Positions 36,107-46,062 of a stretch of DNA of 64,000 nt are shown here, in pieces. Origin of the DNA: Candidatus Accumulibacter necessarius (GTDB lineage: Bacteria; Pseudomonadota; Gammaproteobacteria; Burkholderiales; Rhodocyclaceae). Position 1 is the first letter of the stretch. Every line of letters begins with the position of its first letter. Where the stretch lies: contig JAFLDL010000009.1 in the NCBI GenBank assembly GCA_017302435.1, forward strand, positions 1-64,000, given 5' to 3'. The translations under genes and the position numbers were made by a program. The notes below the pieces were generated by a model that saw only the letters and a program-made list of their open reading frames with translations, searched no databases and was not told where the DNA came from.

Positions 36107-36152
36107 GCGCGGCTAAACTGTATCTCGATATTTTTGAACCTGGGAAGAGTCA

Positions 36153-36365
36153 ATGCCTGCTATTCGCGTGAAGGAAAATGAGCCGTTCGAAGTTGCGATT
36201 CGCCGTTTCAAACGCACCGTCGAGAAGACCGGTCTGCTGACCGAGCTGAGAGCTCGCGAGTTCTATGAAAAGCCCACCGCCGAGCGCAAGCGCAAGTTGG
36301 CAGCTGCGGTCAAGCGTCATCACAAGCGGATGCGCAGTCAGACCTTGCCACCAAAGCTTTACTAG
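36153..36365 (+). CDS. rpsU: 30S ribosomal protein S21
   Basis: A 70-residue, very basic protein ([20 protein letters not shown] ... [17 protein letters not shown]) of full length for S21, which helps mRNA base-pair with 16S rRNA at initiation. It heads the macromolecular-synthesis operon with dnaG and rpoD. In many betaproteobacteria a yqeY-like gene lies between rpsU and dnaG; it is absent here. Confidence 0.98.
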   Translation: MPAIRVKENEPFEVAIRRFKRTVEKTGLLTELRAREFYEKPTAERKRKLAAAVKRHHKRMRSQTLPPKLY

Positions 36366-36388
36366 AACGGGATTCCCTTTGTGTCTGC

Positions 36389-36420
36389 AGCCGCCCGTCT
36401 CCAGACAGGCGGCTTTTTCT
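36389..36420 (+). terminator. Hairpin between rpsU and dnaG
   Basis: GCCGCC / GGCGGC stem with a 12-base loop followed by TTTTTCTG, 24 bp after rpsU. By analogy with E. coli this is likely a partial terminator that lowers dnaG/rpoD expression relative to S21. Confidence 0.7.
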
Positions 36421-36632
36421 GTTTGCGGAAACTGAACCTCGCGGTACCGTGTAGAGCAGCCTGGCGCAGGAGATGCGTGAATGGGGAAGGAGCCTCGCGA
36501 TGACCCTCAAGCTCCCGTGAGGACCAGCGGACCGCTCCGGGATGCGCCGGGCTTTGCACAGGGGACGGAGGTAGCTGCCGGGCACCTGAGCGCCTGCGAA
36601 CGGAAGCCGGCCGAAAGTCCAAGGGGCTCGAG

Positions 36633-38384
36633 TTGATCCCGGAGGCTTTCATCCAGGAACTGCTGTACCGCATCGACCTGGTGGCCCTGATTGACGGCCA
36701 TGTGCCACTGAAGAAGACGGGTGCCAACTTTGCCGCCTGCTGCCCATTCCACAGCGAGAAGTCGCCGTCCTTCACGGTCAGCCCGAGCAAGCAGTTCTAT
36801 CACTGCTTCGGCTGCGGTGCTCATGGGAACGCCATCGGTTTTCTCATGGAGTACTCTGGCATCGGCTTCGTTGACGCGATCAAGGAACTGGCGGGCGGGG
36901 TCGGAATGCAGATGCCTGACGATCAAGAGCATGCGCCGCAGCACGGCCCAAAATTGCAGGCGCTATCCGAAATAATGGCGCAGGCAGCAAAGTTCTACTA
37001 CGACCAACTCAAGTGCTCGCCAAAGGCAGTCACCTACCTCAAGCAGCGGGGCGTCAGCGGTGAGATCGCCCGCAGGTTTGGCCTCGGTTATGCGCCCGAT
37101 GGTGGCCACGCACTCGGTGCGGCCTTCAACGATTACGGCAGTCCCGAACTCCAAGTCGCGGGCCTGGTCATCAAGCACGAGCAAGGACGTCTCTATGACC
37201 GCTTTCGTGATCGGGTTATGTTTCCCATTGTCAATCACAAGGGTGAAGTGATTGCCTTTGGCGGCCGCGTGCTTGGGCAGGGCGAGCCAAAGTATCTGAA
37301 CTCACCCGAAACGCCGCTCTTTGAAAAAGGGCGCGAGGTATTCGGCTTGCCGCAGGCGCGCGCGGCCATCCGCCAGAGCAATGCTGTGATCGTCGTCGAG
37401 GGTTATCTCGATGTCGTGGCTCTGTCGCAGCACGGCCTCGGCAATGTCGTCGCCACCCTAGGCACGGCTACGACGGTCATGCACGTACAGAAGCTCTTGC
37501 GTCAGGCCGAGCGCATCGTCTTCTGCTTTGACGGTGACTCCGCCGGACGCAAGGCGGCGTGGCGGGCTCTGGAGAACAGCCTCGATGCACTCACTGAACA
37601 GAAGAGCATTGCCTTCGCTTTTCTCCCGGATGGCGATGACCCTGACAGCTTCGTACGCAAACATGGTGGCGAGGCGTTTCAGCGCATGATCATTGAGGCG
37701 ACACCGCTCTCCGATTTCCTGCTGAGGGAACTGTCGGCGCGCTGTGATCTGGCCAGCGCCGAAGGAAGGGCCAGGTTGGTCGCCGATGCCAAGCCGCTGC
37801 TTGGCCGTCTGCAACCGCCACTGCTGCGACTGCAACTTGTCAAGCGACTGGCCCAGACCAGCGGCTTTTCGCAAGCGGAGGTTGAACGTCTGTGCGATTT
37901 GAAAGCAACTTTCCGGCCCGCCCCGGCGCGCGCACCGCGACAGGCGCCTTCCCTTTTACGGCCCCTGTTGCGCCTGTTGCTACAGAAGCCGCAGTTGGCG
38001 CCACGCCTCCCGCTCGACTTGCTCCCTGACAGTTCGACAGAAGCCCGGGCGGTCCGGCTGTTATGCGAAACCATAGCCGCTGGTGGACAAGAGGAGCTGG
38101 CCTATCCCGCTCTCATCGAACGGCTGAGGGGTAACGAATGCGAGCACATCCTGCGTACAGCAGCGGCTGAACTAATGCACCAGCCTTTTGCCGAAGAAGG
38201 CATCGACGCAGAGTTCGAGGGCGCCGTCAGGCAGTTGCTTGAGGTCGACCACAAGCGGGCTTTTGCCGTACTGCAGGAGAAAGTCCAGAAACTCGGGGTC
38301 AGTGGATTATCAGCTGAGGAAAAACGGCAATACCTGGCGGCGCTTGGCAGCCGAGGTCTGCCGTCGGCAGCTCGCGAGGCGTGA
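36633..38384 (+). CDS. dnaG: DNA primase DnaG
   Basis: The 583-residue primase makes RNA primers at the replication fork. The CHC2 zinc finger (CCPFHSEKSPSF ... YHCFGCGAHG, residues about 40-65), the RNA-polymerase domain, and TOPRIM motifs (VIVVEGYLDVVAL and FCFDGDSAGRKA) are intact. A C-terminal helical DnaB-binding domain follows from about residue 430. The start is a TTG (36633) with AAGGGG upstream; no ATG gives the full zinc finger. rpoD follows after 39 bp. Confidence 0.97.
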   Translation: MIPEAFIQELLYRIDLVALIDGHVPLKKTGANFAACCPFHSEKSPSFTVSPSKQFYHCFGCGAHGNAIGFLMEYSGIGFVDAIKELAGGVGMQMPDDQEHAPQHGPKLQALSEIMAQAAKFYYDQLKCSPKAVTYLKQRGVSGEIARRFGLGYAPDGGHALGAAFNDYGSPELQVAGLVIKHEQGRLYDRFRDRVMFPIVNHKGEVIAFGGRVLGQGEPKYLNSPETPLFEKGREVFGLPQARAAIRQSNAVIVVEGYLDVVALSQHGLGNVVATLGTATTVMHVQKLLRQAERIVFCFDGDSAGRKAAWRALENSLDALTEQKSIAFAFLPDGDDPDSFVRKHGGEAFQRMIIEATPLSDFLLRELSARCDLASAEGRARLVADAKPLLGRLQPPLLRLQLVKRLAQTSGFSQAEVERLCDLKATFRPAPARAPRQAPSLLRPLLRLLLQKPQLAPRLPLDLLPDSSTEARAVRLLCETIAAGGQEELAYPALIERLRGNECEHILRTAAAELMHQPFAEEGIDAEFEGAVRQLLEVDHKRAFAVLQEKVQKLGVSGLSAEEKRQYLAALGSRGLPSAAREA

Positions 38385-38423
38385 TACAATCAAGAGTTTT
38401 TCCAGTCTAACGCTATTCGGGAA

Positions 38424-40382
<1,959 letters not shown>

Positions 40383-40493
40383 CACACGCCGACATTGAGG
40401 TATTGCCCCCTCGCCCGGCATCTGCACTTGGGCGAGCAGCGGAAGTCGGCTGTTTTGGCACGTAAGGCTGGTTTTTTGGGGTCTTTTCCCGGC

Positions 40494-40529
40494 CCAAAAA
40501 AAGAAGCGGCGCCAGTTGGCTGGCGCCGC
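40494..40529 (-). terminator. Strong terminator after tpiA
   Basis: A perfect 10-bp stem GCGGCGCCAG / CTGGCGCCGC with a TTGG loop is followed, on the minus strand, by TTCTTTTTTT. It ends the pgk-tpiA transcript 18 bp past the tpiA stop and faces the end of rpoD. Confidence 0.93.
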
Positions 40530-40547
40530 CCACTGGAAGTGCGGGGT

Positions 40548-41315
40548 TTACTTGCTGATCGACTCGCCGGGCGTCACGATACCCAGGAAGCTGTCGGCCT
40601 TGAGTGCCGCGCCGCCGATCAGGCCGCCGTCGATATCCTTCTGAGCCAGAAGGCCAGCAGCGTTCTCCGGTTTCATCGAGCCGCCGTACTGGATGCTGAT
40701 CGACTGCGCGACGTTGTCACCATAAAGCTTGGTCAGCAGGCTACGCACGAAAGCATGCGCCTGTTGAGCTTCGTCGTCGCTGGCGGTAACGCCGGTGCCG
40801 ATGGCCCAGACCGGTTCGTAGGCGATGACAGTGCGTAGGGCCTCATCGGCGGACAGCCCGGCATAGGCGCCGTCGACCTGGGTCGTCAGCACCGCTTCCA
40901 GTCGGCCACCCTTGCGTTCAGCCAGGGTCTCGCCGATGCAGATGATCGGTGTCATGTCGAGCGACTGGACCTTCTTGACCTTCTTGTTGACCGTTTCGTC
41001 GGTTTCGCCAAAGTACGTCCGTTGCTCGGAGTGGCCGATGATGACGAAATCAACGCCGATCTCTTTCAGCATATCGGCGCTGACCTTGCCGGTGAATGCA
41101 CCCTGGTTCTCCCAGTGCACGTCCTGCGCTGCCAGCTTGACGTTGCTGCCCTTGAGCACTTCGGCAACCTTGGCGAGAGCGAGGTAGGTCGGTGCGATGG
41201 CAACGACCACGTTCTTGATGTCCTTCGCGGCCGCGACCACGTCGGTTGCCAGTTTCACTGACTCTGCAACCGTCTTGTTCATTTTCCAGTTGCCGGCGAT
41301 AACGATTTTGCGCAT
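40548..41315 (-). CDS. tpiA: Triosephosphate isomerase
   Basis: TpiA interconverts dihydroxyacetone phosphate and glyceraldehyde 3-phosphate. The 255-residue product has the catalytic Lys in NWKMNK, the catalytic His in IIGHSEQR and the catalytic Glu in AYEPVWAIGTG, plus the phosphate loop near IQYGGSMKPENA. The ATG at 41315 (MRKIVIAGNWKMN) is the standard start. In many relatives tpiA is followed by secG; here it ends in a terminator. Confidence 0.98.
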   Translation of the reverse strand: MRKIVIAGNWKMNKTVAESVKLATDVVAAAKDIKNVVVAIAPTYLALAKVAEVLKGSNVKLAAQDVHWENQGAFTGKVSADMLKEIGVDFVIIGHSEQRTYFGETDETVNKKVKKVQSLDMTPIICIGETLAERKGGRLEAVLTTQVDGAYAGLSADEALRTVIAYEPVWAIGTGVTASDDEAQQAHAFVRSLLTKLYGDNVAQSISIQYGGSMKPENAAGLLAQKDIDGGLIGGAALKADSFLGIVTPGESISK

Positions 41316-41361
41316 GGTATTCCTCGAGGTTGTATTGCGGGGATGACTTGGCAAGCGGGTT

Positions 41362-41382
41362 GGCCCCGGCATCGCCGGGGCC
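41362..41382. other. Intercistronic hairpin between pgk and tpiA
   Basis: GGCCCCGGC-atc-GCCGGGGCC, a perfect 9-bp stem without a T tract, lies 8 bp after the pgk stop. It may stabilise the pgk transcript 3' end or tune tpiA expression. Confidence 0.6.
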
Positions 41383-41390
41383 GCGGGAGT

Positions 41391-42647
41391 TTACTTCTCG
41401 GATAGAGCGGCGACGCCAGGCAGGATCTTTCCTTCGAGGTACTCGAGGGACGCGCCTCCGCCGGTCGAACTATGCGTGACCTTCTTGTCGGCGCCGTATT
41501 TCTTCGCGGCGGTGGCTGTGTCACCGCCGCCGATGACGGTGATGGCACCCGCAGCGGTGGCCTGGACAACCGCATCGGCCATCGCCCTGGTGCCGGCTTC
41601 GAATTTTTCGAACTCGAAGACGCCGGCCGGGCCGTTCCAGATAATGGTCCTGGCCTTCAGAATCGCTTCGGTGAATATCCTGGTCGATTCGGGACCGCAG
41701 TCGAGCCCCAGCCAGCCATCGGGAACGCCATCGATATCGTTGGCGCTGCCGGTGCTGGCGTTGGCGTCGAACTTGTCGGCGATGATGAAGTCGACGGGAA
41801 GCAGGATCTGCTTGCCTTTTTCCTTGGCCTTCTTCATCAGGTCCGGTACGAGCTTGGCGCCTTCTTCGTCGAACAGGGAGTTGCCGATCGGCATGTCAGA
41901 GAGCACTTTCTTGAAAGTGAAGGCCATGCCGCCACCAATGATGATCTGGTCGGCCTTGTCGAGCAGATTGTTGATCAACTGGATCTTGTCAGCCACCTTG
42001 GCGCCACCGAGGATCGCCAGCAGCGGCCGTTGCGGCGATTCGAGCACGGCCGAGAAGGCGTCCAGCTCCTTGTTCATCAGGTAACCGGCAGCACGCTGGG
42101 GTAACTGGACGCCGGTCATCGACGAATGGTCGCGGTGGGCAGTACCGAAGGCATCGTTGATGTAGACGTCGGCAAGCCTGGTCAGCGAGGCGCGGAAGGC
42201 CTTCACGTCATCGGGGTTGGCCTTGAGCTTGGTGACCGTACCGTCGGCATTGGTTACGCTGGCTTTGCCTTCTTCCTCGATATGGAAGCGGAGATTTTCG
42301 AGCAGGATGACCTCGCCTGGCTTGATCTGGGCGCAGGCGGATTCGACTTCCGGGCCGACACAATCGCCAACAAACTTCACTGGTTGCCCGAGAAGCCCGG
42401 CGAGGGCGGTGGCAACCGGCGCAAGACTGTATTGCGGCATGGTCTTGCCGTCGGGACGGCCAAGATGAGACATGAGAATGACTGCGGCACCCTTTTCCAG
42501 AGCATACTTGATCGTCGGCAGCGCGGCCTCGATACGCTTGGTGTTGGTGATGGCGCCGGTCACCTTGTCCTGGGGGACGTTGAAGTCAACGCGAATCAGG
42601 GCGCGCTTGCCTTCGAGGGCGAGATCTTCGATGAACAGTTTGGACAT
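41391..42647 (-). CDS. pgk: Phosphoglycerate kinase
   Basis: The 418-residue enzyme transfers phosphate from 1,3-bisphosphoglycerate to ADP. Signatures include [36 protein letters not shown] and the C-terminal ATP-binding [11 protein letters not shown]. The ATG at 42647 ([20 protein letters not shown]) has CTCGAGGAAATC as leader. The arrangement pgk-tpiA in one transcript is unusual in betaproteobacteria, where pgk often precedes pyk and fba. Confidence 0.98.
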   Translation of the reverse strand: MSKLFIEDLALEGKRALIRVDFNVPQDKVTGAITNTKRIEAALPTIKYALEKGAAVILMSHLGRPDGKTMPQYSLAPVATALAGLLGQPVKFVGDCVGPEVESACAQIKPGEVILLENLRFHIEEEGKASVTNADGTVTKLKANPDDVKAFRASLTRLADVYINDAFGTAHRDHSSMTGVQLPQRAAGYLMNKELDAFSAVLESPQRPLLAILGGAKVADKIQLINNLLDKADQIIIGGGMAFTFKKVLSDMPIGNSLFDEEGAKLVPDLMKKAKEKGKQILLPVDFIIADKFDANASTGSANDIDGVPDGWLGLDCGPESTRIFTEAILKARTIIWNGPAGVFEFEKFEAGTRAMADAVVQATAAGAITVIGGGDTATAAKKYGADKKVTHSSTGGGASLEYLEGKILPGVAALSEK

Positions 42648-42869
42648 GATTTCCTCGAGAGTGAGTTGGTGTTGAAAAAGGCTGGAATCAGGATCGAAAA
42701 TGGCATGGTGTCTCCGTATTGGCTGCAAAACGACTCCTCAACAGAGCACTTTTCAGCCACTGCGTTGAGAAAATGAAACATGAGGGAAGGCGTTTCAACC
42801 ACGCAGACGAAGTATCGTTGGCGCCGCTTCCCGAGTCAATTGTCTCTTGTCAAGTGGCAGGTTCAGACT

Positions 42870-44465
42870 TCAGTAATAGATTCTGAAAGCACGCTGTATC
42901 TGCTCAAACTCGTGCAGATACGCTTTCGCTACCTCGCGATTGGTGGCCAGCACCGTCAGGTCATGGGAAAAAACCGATGTGTTGTACCAGTTGAAACTGC
43001 CTTCGATGACTGTCGCGTCGTCGATGATGCAGTACTTGGAATTGATCGGCGAATAGGGTACCGGGTGATCCGTCTGCCCGTAAACTAGTCCGACCGGAAT
43101 CCCGGCTGTTCTCAATCCCTGCACCGCCGGAAGCAATGGGCGGTTGAGTTCATCGGCCATCGATCGTTCTATGCCAACCCTACCTTGCCTGGCCAGATGA
43201 CCGTTGAGCAGGATGTGGACATGGACCCCGCGGTGCTTGGCGTGTATCAAGGCGTCGATCACGCTGTCGCCGTGCTCGCCGAGGAGGTTGCCAATCAGGA
43301 ACAGCGTCAGCTTGATTGAATGCCTTGCGCGGTGAATCTCGGCCAGGATGGCTTGGTGCGGAAGGTAGTGCCGGCCGTCGAGCAGCGAATGTCGGCCGTA
43401 GGTATAGAGCAGGTTGAAGGGACTGAGCGGGTCGATGCCATACTTCTGATTCACCCCGCCGCGCTCGCTCTGGAATACGTTGTCCAGCAGACGGCAAACG
43501 CCCTTCGAATGAAAGGTCATGCCCGATTCCCAATTCGCCCACCAGCGGTCGAAGGTGATGTTGAACGAGCCGAGTATGCAATCCTCATCGTTGAAGATGA
43601 TGAACTTGGTGTGCATGTCGGGATCGACCTCGATCAGGTGATGATGTGGCGTACAGAAAACGCCCACCAGTTCGACGCCGGCGCGCTTCAGTCGCGCATA
43701 GTTTTCGCTATTGGTGAGGGTCATCTTCCGCCAGTCGACAATGCACTGCACCCAGACCCCGTGGTGACTGGCATGCACCAGATGGCGCGTAAAGTCATGG
43801 TCGTCAATGCAGTCCACGCTCACCTTGATGGTGCAAAAGCGCGCGGGATGCTCGTGCTTGGAGCGAATGACCTTGTCGATGTGGTCGTGAATGAAACGCT
43901 TGGGATGATACGGATGATACTGCTGCCCCTTGGTAAACTTGGGAATCAGATGCAGGGAATCGAAATGATGGTTGTACCAGTCGACGTCGCTTTGCAATTG
44001 CCAGGCGTTGCACTCATGTGTGTGATAACCGTTGTGCGTGGCCCACTCCGAGGTGATTCTTCGGTATTGCGGGTGCTCGTCGCGCAACTGCGACCAATCC
44101 ATGAAGATGTACTCGAGCTGCGAGGACACGGAGTGCTCGTCGCGGTGCACGACGAAAGCGAACTTGACACAATTGATGGGCCCGAAACTGCGTGACGAGG
44201 GATGGATGTAGAAATCCCGCGTGCGCCGCTTGTGATGGTTCCACTGAATATCGTAGGGGTCGGTGTCAACAATGTAGGTTTCGCAAATATTGTTGTCCCG
44301 ATAGACCCGGAGGACAACCTTTACGTTCACCTGTACGCCGAACGATACATCGAAGATGATCTTGCCCCAGCGCAGATAGAATTTCTCGTTGAAGTCGTTG
44401 GTCCGCACGAAAGAACCGCCAAGGTTTCCGTGCACCGGGACCGCGTATTTTTCTGCTGTATCCAT
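42870..44465 (-). CDS. Phospholipase D-like protein with two asymmetric HKD motifs
   Basis: A 531-residue protein with two PLD-type repeats. The first motif has His285, Lys287 and then Asn292 where the family has Asp, followed by GSFN. The second has Asn475 where the family has His, with Lys477, Asp482 and GSFN. The two half-sites thus keep complementary catalytic residues. The N-terminal 200 residues are a beta-rich, histidine-rich region (HTHECN, YHPYHPKRFIHDH) I do not recognise. No signal peptide is seen. It is the last gene of a minus-strand run behind the CBM21 protein, separated by a strong hairpin. Substrate (lipid, nucleic acid or glycan) is unknown. Confidence 0.75.
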   Translation of the reverse strand: MDTAEKYAVPVHGNLGGSFVRTNDFNEKFYLRWGKIIFDVSFGVQVNVKVVLRVYRDNNICETYIVDTDPYDIQWNHHKRRTRDFYIHPSSRSFGPINCVKFAFVVHRDEHSVSSQLEYIFMDWSQLRDEHPQYRRITSEWATHNGYHTHECNAWQLQSDVDWYNHHFDSLHLIPKFTKGQQYHPYHPKRFIHDHIDKVIRSKHEHPARFCTIKVSVDCIDDHDFTRHLVHASHHGVWVQCIVDWRKMTLTNSENYARLKRAGVELVGVFCTPHHHLIEVDPDMHTKFIIFNDEDCILGSFNITFDRWWANWESGMTFHSKGVCRLLDNVFQSERGGVNQKYGIDPLSPFNLLYTYGRHSLLDGRHYLPHQAILAEIHRARHSIKLTLFLIGNLLGEHGDSVIDALIHAKHRGVHVHILLNGHLARQGRVGIERSMADELNRPLLPAVQGLRTAGIPVGLVYGQTDHPVPYSPINSKYCIIDDATVIEGSFNWYNTSVFSHDLTVLATNREVAKAYLHEFEQIQRAFRIYY

Positions 44466-44495
44466 GTAAAAGAAAGAACACCTATGTTATTTGGC

Positions 44496-44526
44496 GCGGA
44501 CGCGGCACCGCGGGTGCCGCGTCCGC
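44496..44526. other. Perfect 14-bp intercistronic hairpin
   Basis: GCGGACGCGGCACC-gcg-GGTGCCGCGTCCGC forms a very stable stem between the CBM21 gene and the PLD-like gene. It has no T tract on either strand, so it is more likely an mRNA-stability or attenuation element than a simple terminator. Confidence 0.75.
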
Positions 44527-44545
44527 GATGAAACTCGCCCGCCAC

Positions 44546-46051
44546 TCATGTTGGCTCGAAGGTCATCAGATAGCCGAAATGGTCGGACACTCTTCCATAA
44601 TCCTGCTCGGTAAACACCGCTCGGCCGGCGGTGGCCGCCAGTCCACTTCCCTTGCGGAGGAAAACATAATCAATACGATGATCCTCGTCGAGGTAGCGCT
44701 CCCAATGCGCGTCCTTTGCCGTGAAGATCCGGCGAAAAACCTGCGGCGAGTTTGCCGAAAGATACTGATCATCATATTCGCTGGAATCAACCACGAACTG
44801 ATAACCCCTTGAACCCGCCTTGATGTTGAAGTCGCCACACAGCATGGTCGTGGTGACCTGAGGGGTATGCTCATCAGCCGCCCATTGACGCAGATTCTCG
44901 AATTGCTCGGCGAACCCATCCTCCCACCAGCTCAAGTGTGAAGAGAAGACATTGATCAGGCCGATATAAGGAACCCTCACCTGAGCCATCACCACCTTGC
45001 GCGAGTGGATGCTGTAGGGGTCGCGGCTGCTTGAGACATATCTTCCCTGATGCCTCTCTAACGGGTATCTGCTCAGCACCGCGACCCCCTCGCGATAGCG
45101 GTCAAAACCCAGATGCGACCAATCAGTCACCAGATGATAGGGGGATTTGAGCCGTTCATTGATGATCCGCGCTGTATTGGTCTGCCAGTCGCCCTTGCCA
45201 TTGTTCCATAGCTCGGCCACTTCCTGCAGGCAGACGATATCGACATCCTGCGCGTCAATTGCCCTCGCGATCCGCGATAGCTTGTCATCCTGATTCTCTT
45301 CCTGACAGCAGTGCAGATTCAGGATCATCACCGTCAACGGCCGACGCTGAACCGAGTAGTTCTGGCCGAAGTTGTCATCCCATAGGACTTCCTGCCGGGT
45401 TTCACAAGAGATCCTGTATTGAACCCGACAGGCCGCGTCCACCTTCAGCACGGTATTCCAGATCTGACAACCGTAGTGATTGGGGTTTCTCGCGTTGCTG
45501 AGAAACTCGCTGTCCCAGTAGTTGCGCCCGTAGTGGCAGGCCGACTTGCGCGAGCTCCTCCAGTCGTCTCGCGTCCAGTGAATCGTGACTCTGCGCGCCT
45601 GCAAGGCAGCATCTGCCGCCACGACAACTGGCAAAAGGGTTTGGCCATCAGCCAGACGGCGCCCGAACTCAACATTCAGAAGCGGGCGCTTGTCAGCCAG
45701 CATGATCCCCGAATCTGCCTGCAACGAATGATTCTCACCCTGCTGGTTATCCCAGTACTCCGCCCCGGATACCCGGTAGCGCAAGGCGAACTGGACGCTG
45801 CCAGGAAGTGATTGATCCGTCGCGGCAGCAAAGGCGATCCGGGCGAACCAGTATTCCTGGTTCCGGCCGGCCTTGCCATGATAGGCAGCGGCCAGGGTAT
45901 GCCACACGCCATCTTCGCCGGCCCACGCGACATCAACGCTCTTGTCGAAGGCAAGATCGTCCACCAGAACAAGAAACGACAGGTCCTGCTCGGGCACCGT
46001 TGCTTTTCGGGTGATTACATTCTTTGCGTAGAGTAGATTGATCTTGTTCAT
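44546..46051 (-). CDS. CBM21-CBM21-endonuclease/exonuclease/phosphatase fusion protein
   Basis: The 501-residue product has two N-terminal domains with the CBM21 glycogen/starch-binding hallmark: YWDNQQGEN at about 99-107 and WDDNFGQNY at about 224-232, each ending a beta-sandwich of about 100 residues with an early VDDLAFDKSV-type strand in the first. From residue 240 there is an EEP domain: LNLHCCQEE, CLQEVAE (catalytic Glu), SSHLSWW, CGDFN, DYVFL and the catalytic SDH. No signal peptide is seen. The ATG at 46051 follows GGGGA; a TTG at 46066 overlaps the carbamoyltransferase stop. Substrate is unknown: DNA, RNA, phospholipid or sugar phosphate are possible. Confidence 0.8.
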   Translation of the reverse strand: MNKINLLYAKNVITRKATVPEQDLSFLVLVDDLAFDKSVDVAWAGEDGVWHTLAAAYHGKAGRNQEYWFARIAFAAATDQSLPGSVQFALRYRVSGAEYWDNQQGENHSLQADSGIMLADKRPLLNVEFGRRLADGQTLLPVVVAADAALQARRVTIHWTRDDWRSSRKSACHYGRNYWDSEFLSNARNPNHYGCQIWNTVLKVDAACRVQYRISCETRQEVLWDDNFGQNYSVQRRPLTVMILNLHCCQEENQDDKLSRIARAIDAQDVDIVCLQEVAELWNNGKGDWQTNTARIINERLKSPYHLVTDWSHLGFDRYREGVAVLSRYPLERHQGRYVSSSRDPYSIHSRKVVMAQVRVPYIGLINVFSSHLSWWEDGFAEQFENLRQWAADEHTPQVTTTMLCGDFNIKAGSRGYQFVVDSSEYDDQYLSANSPQVFRRIFTAKDAHWERYLDEDHRIDYVFLRKGSGLAATAGRAVFTEQDYGRVSDHFGYLMTFEPT

Positions 46052-46062
46052 TGTTCCCCACG

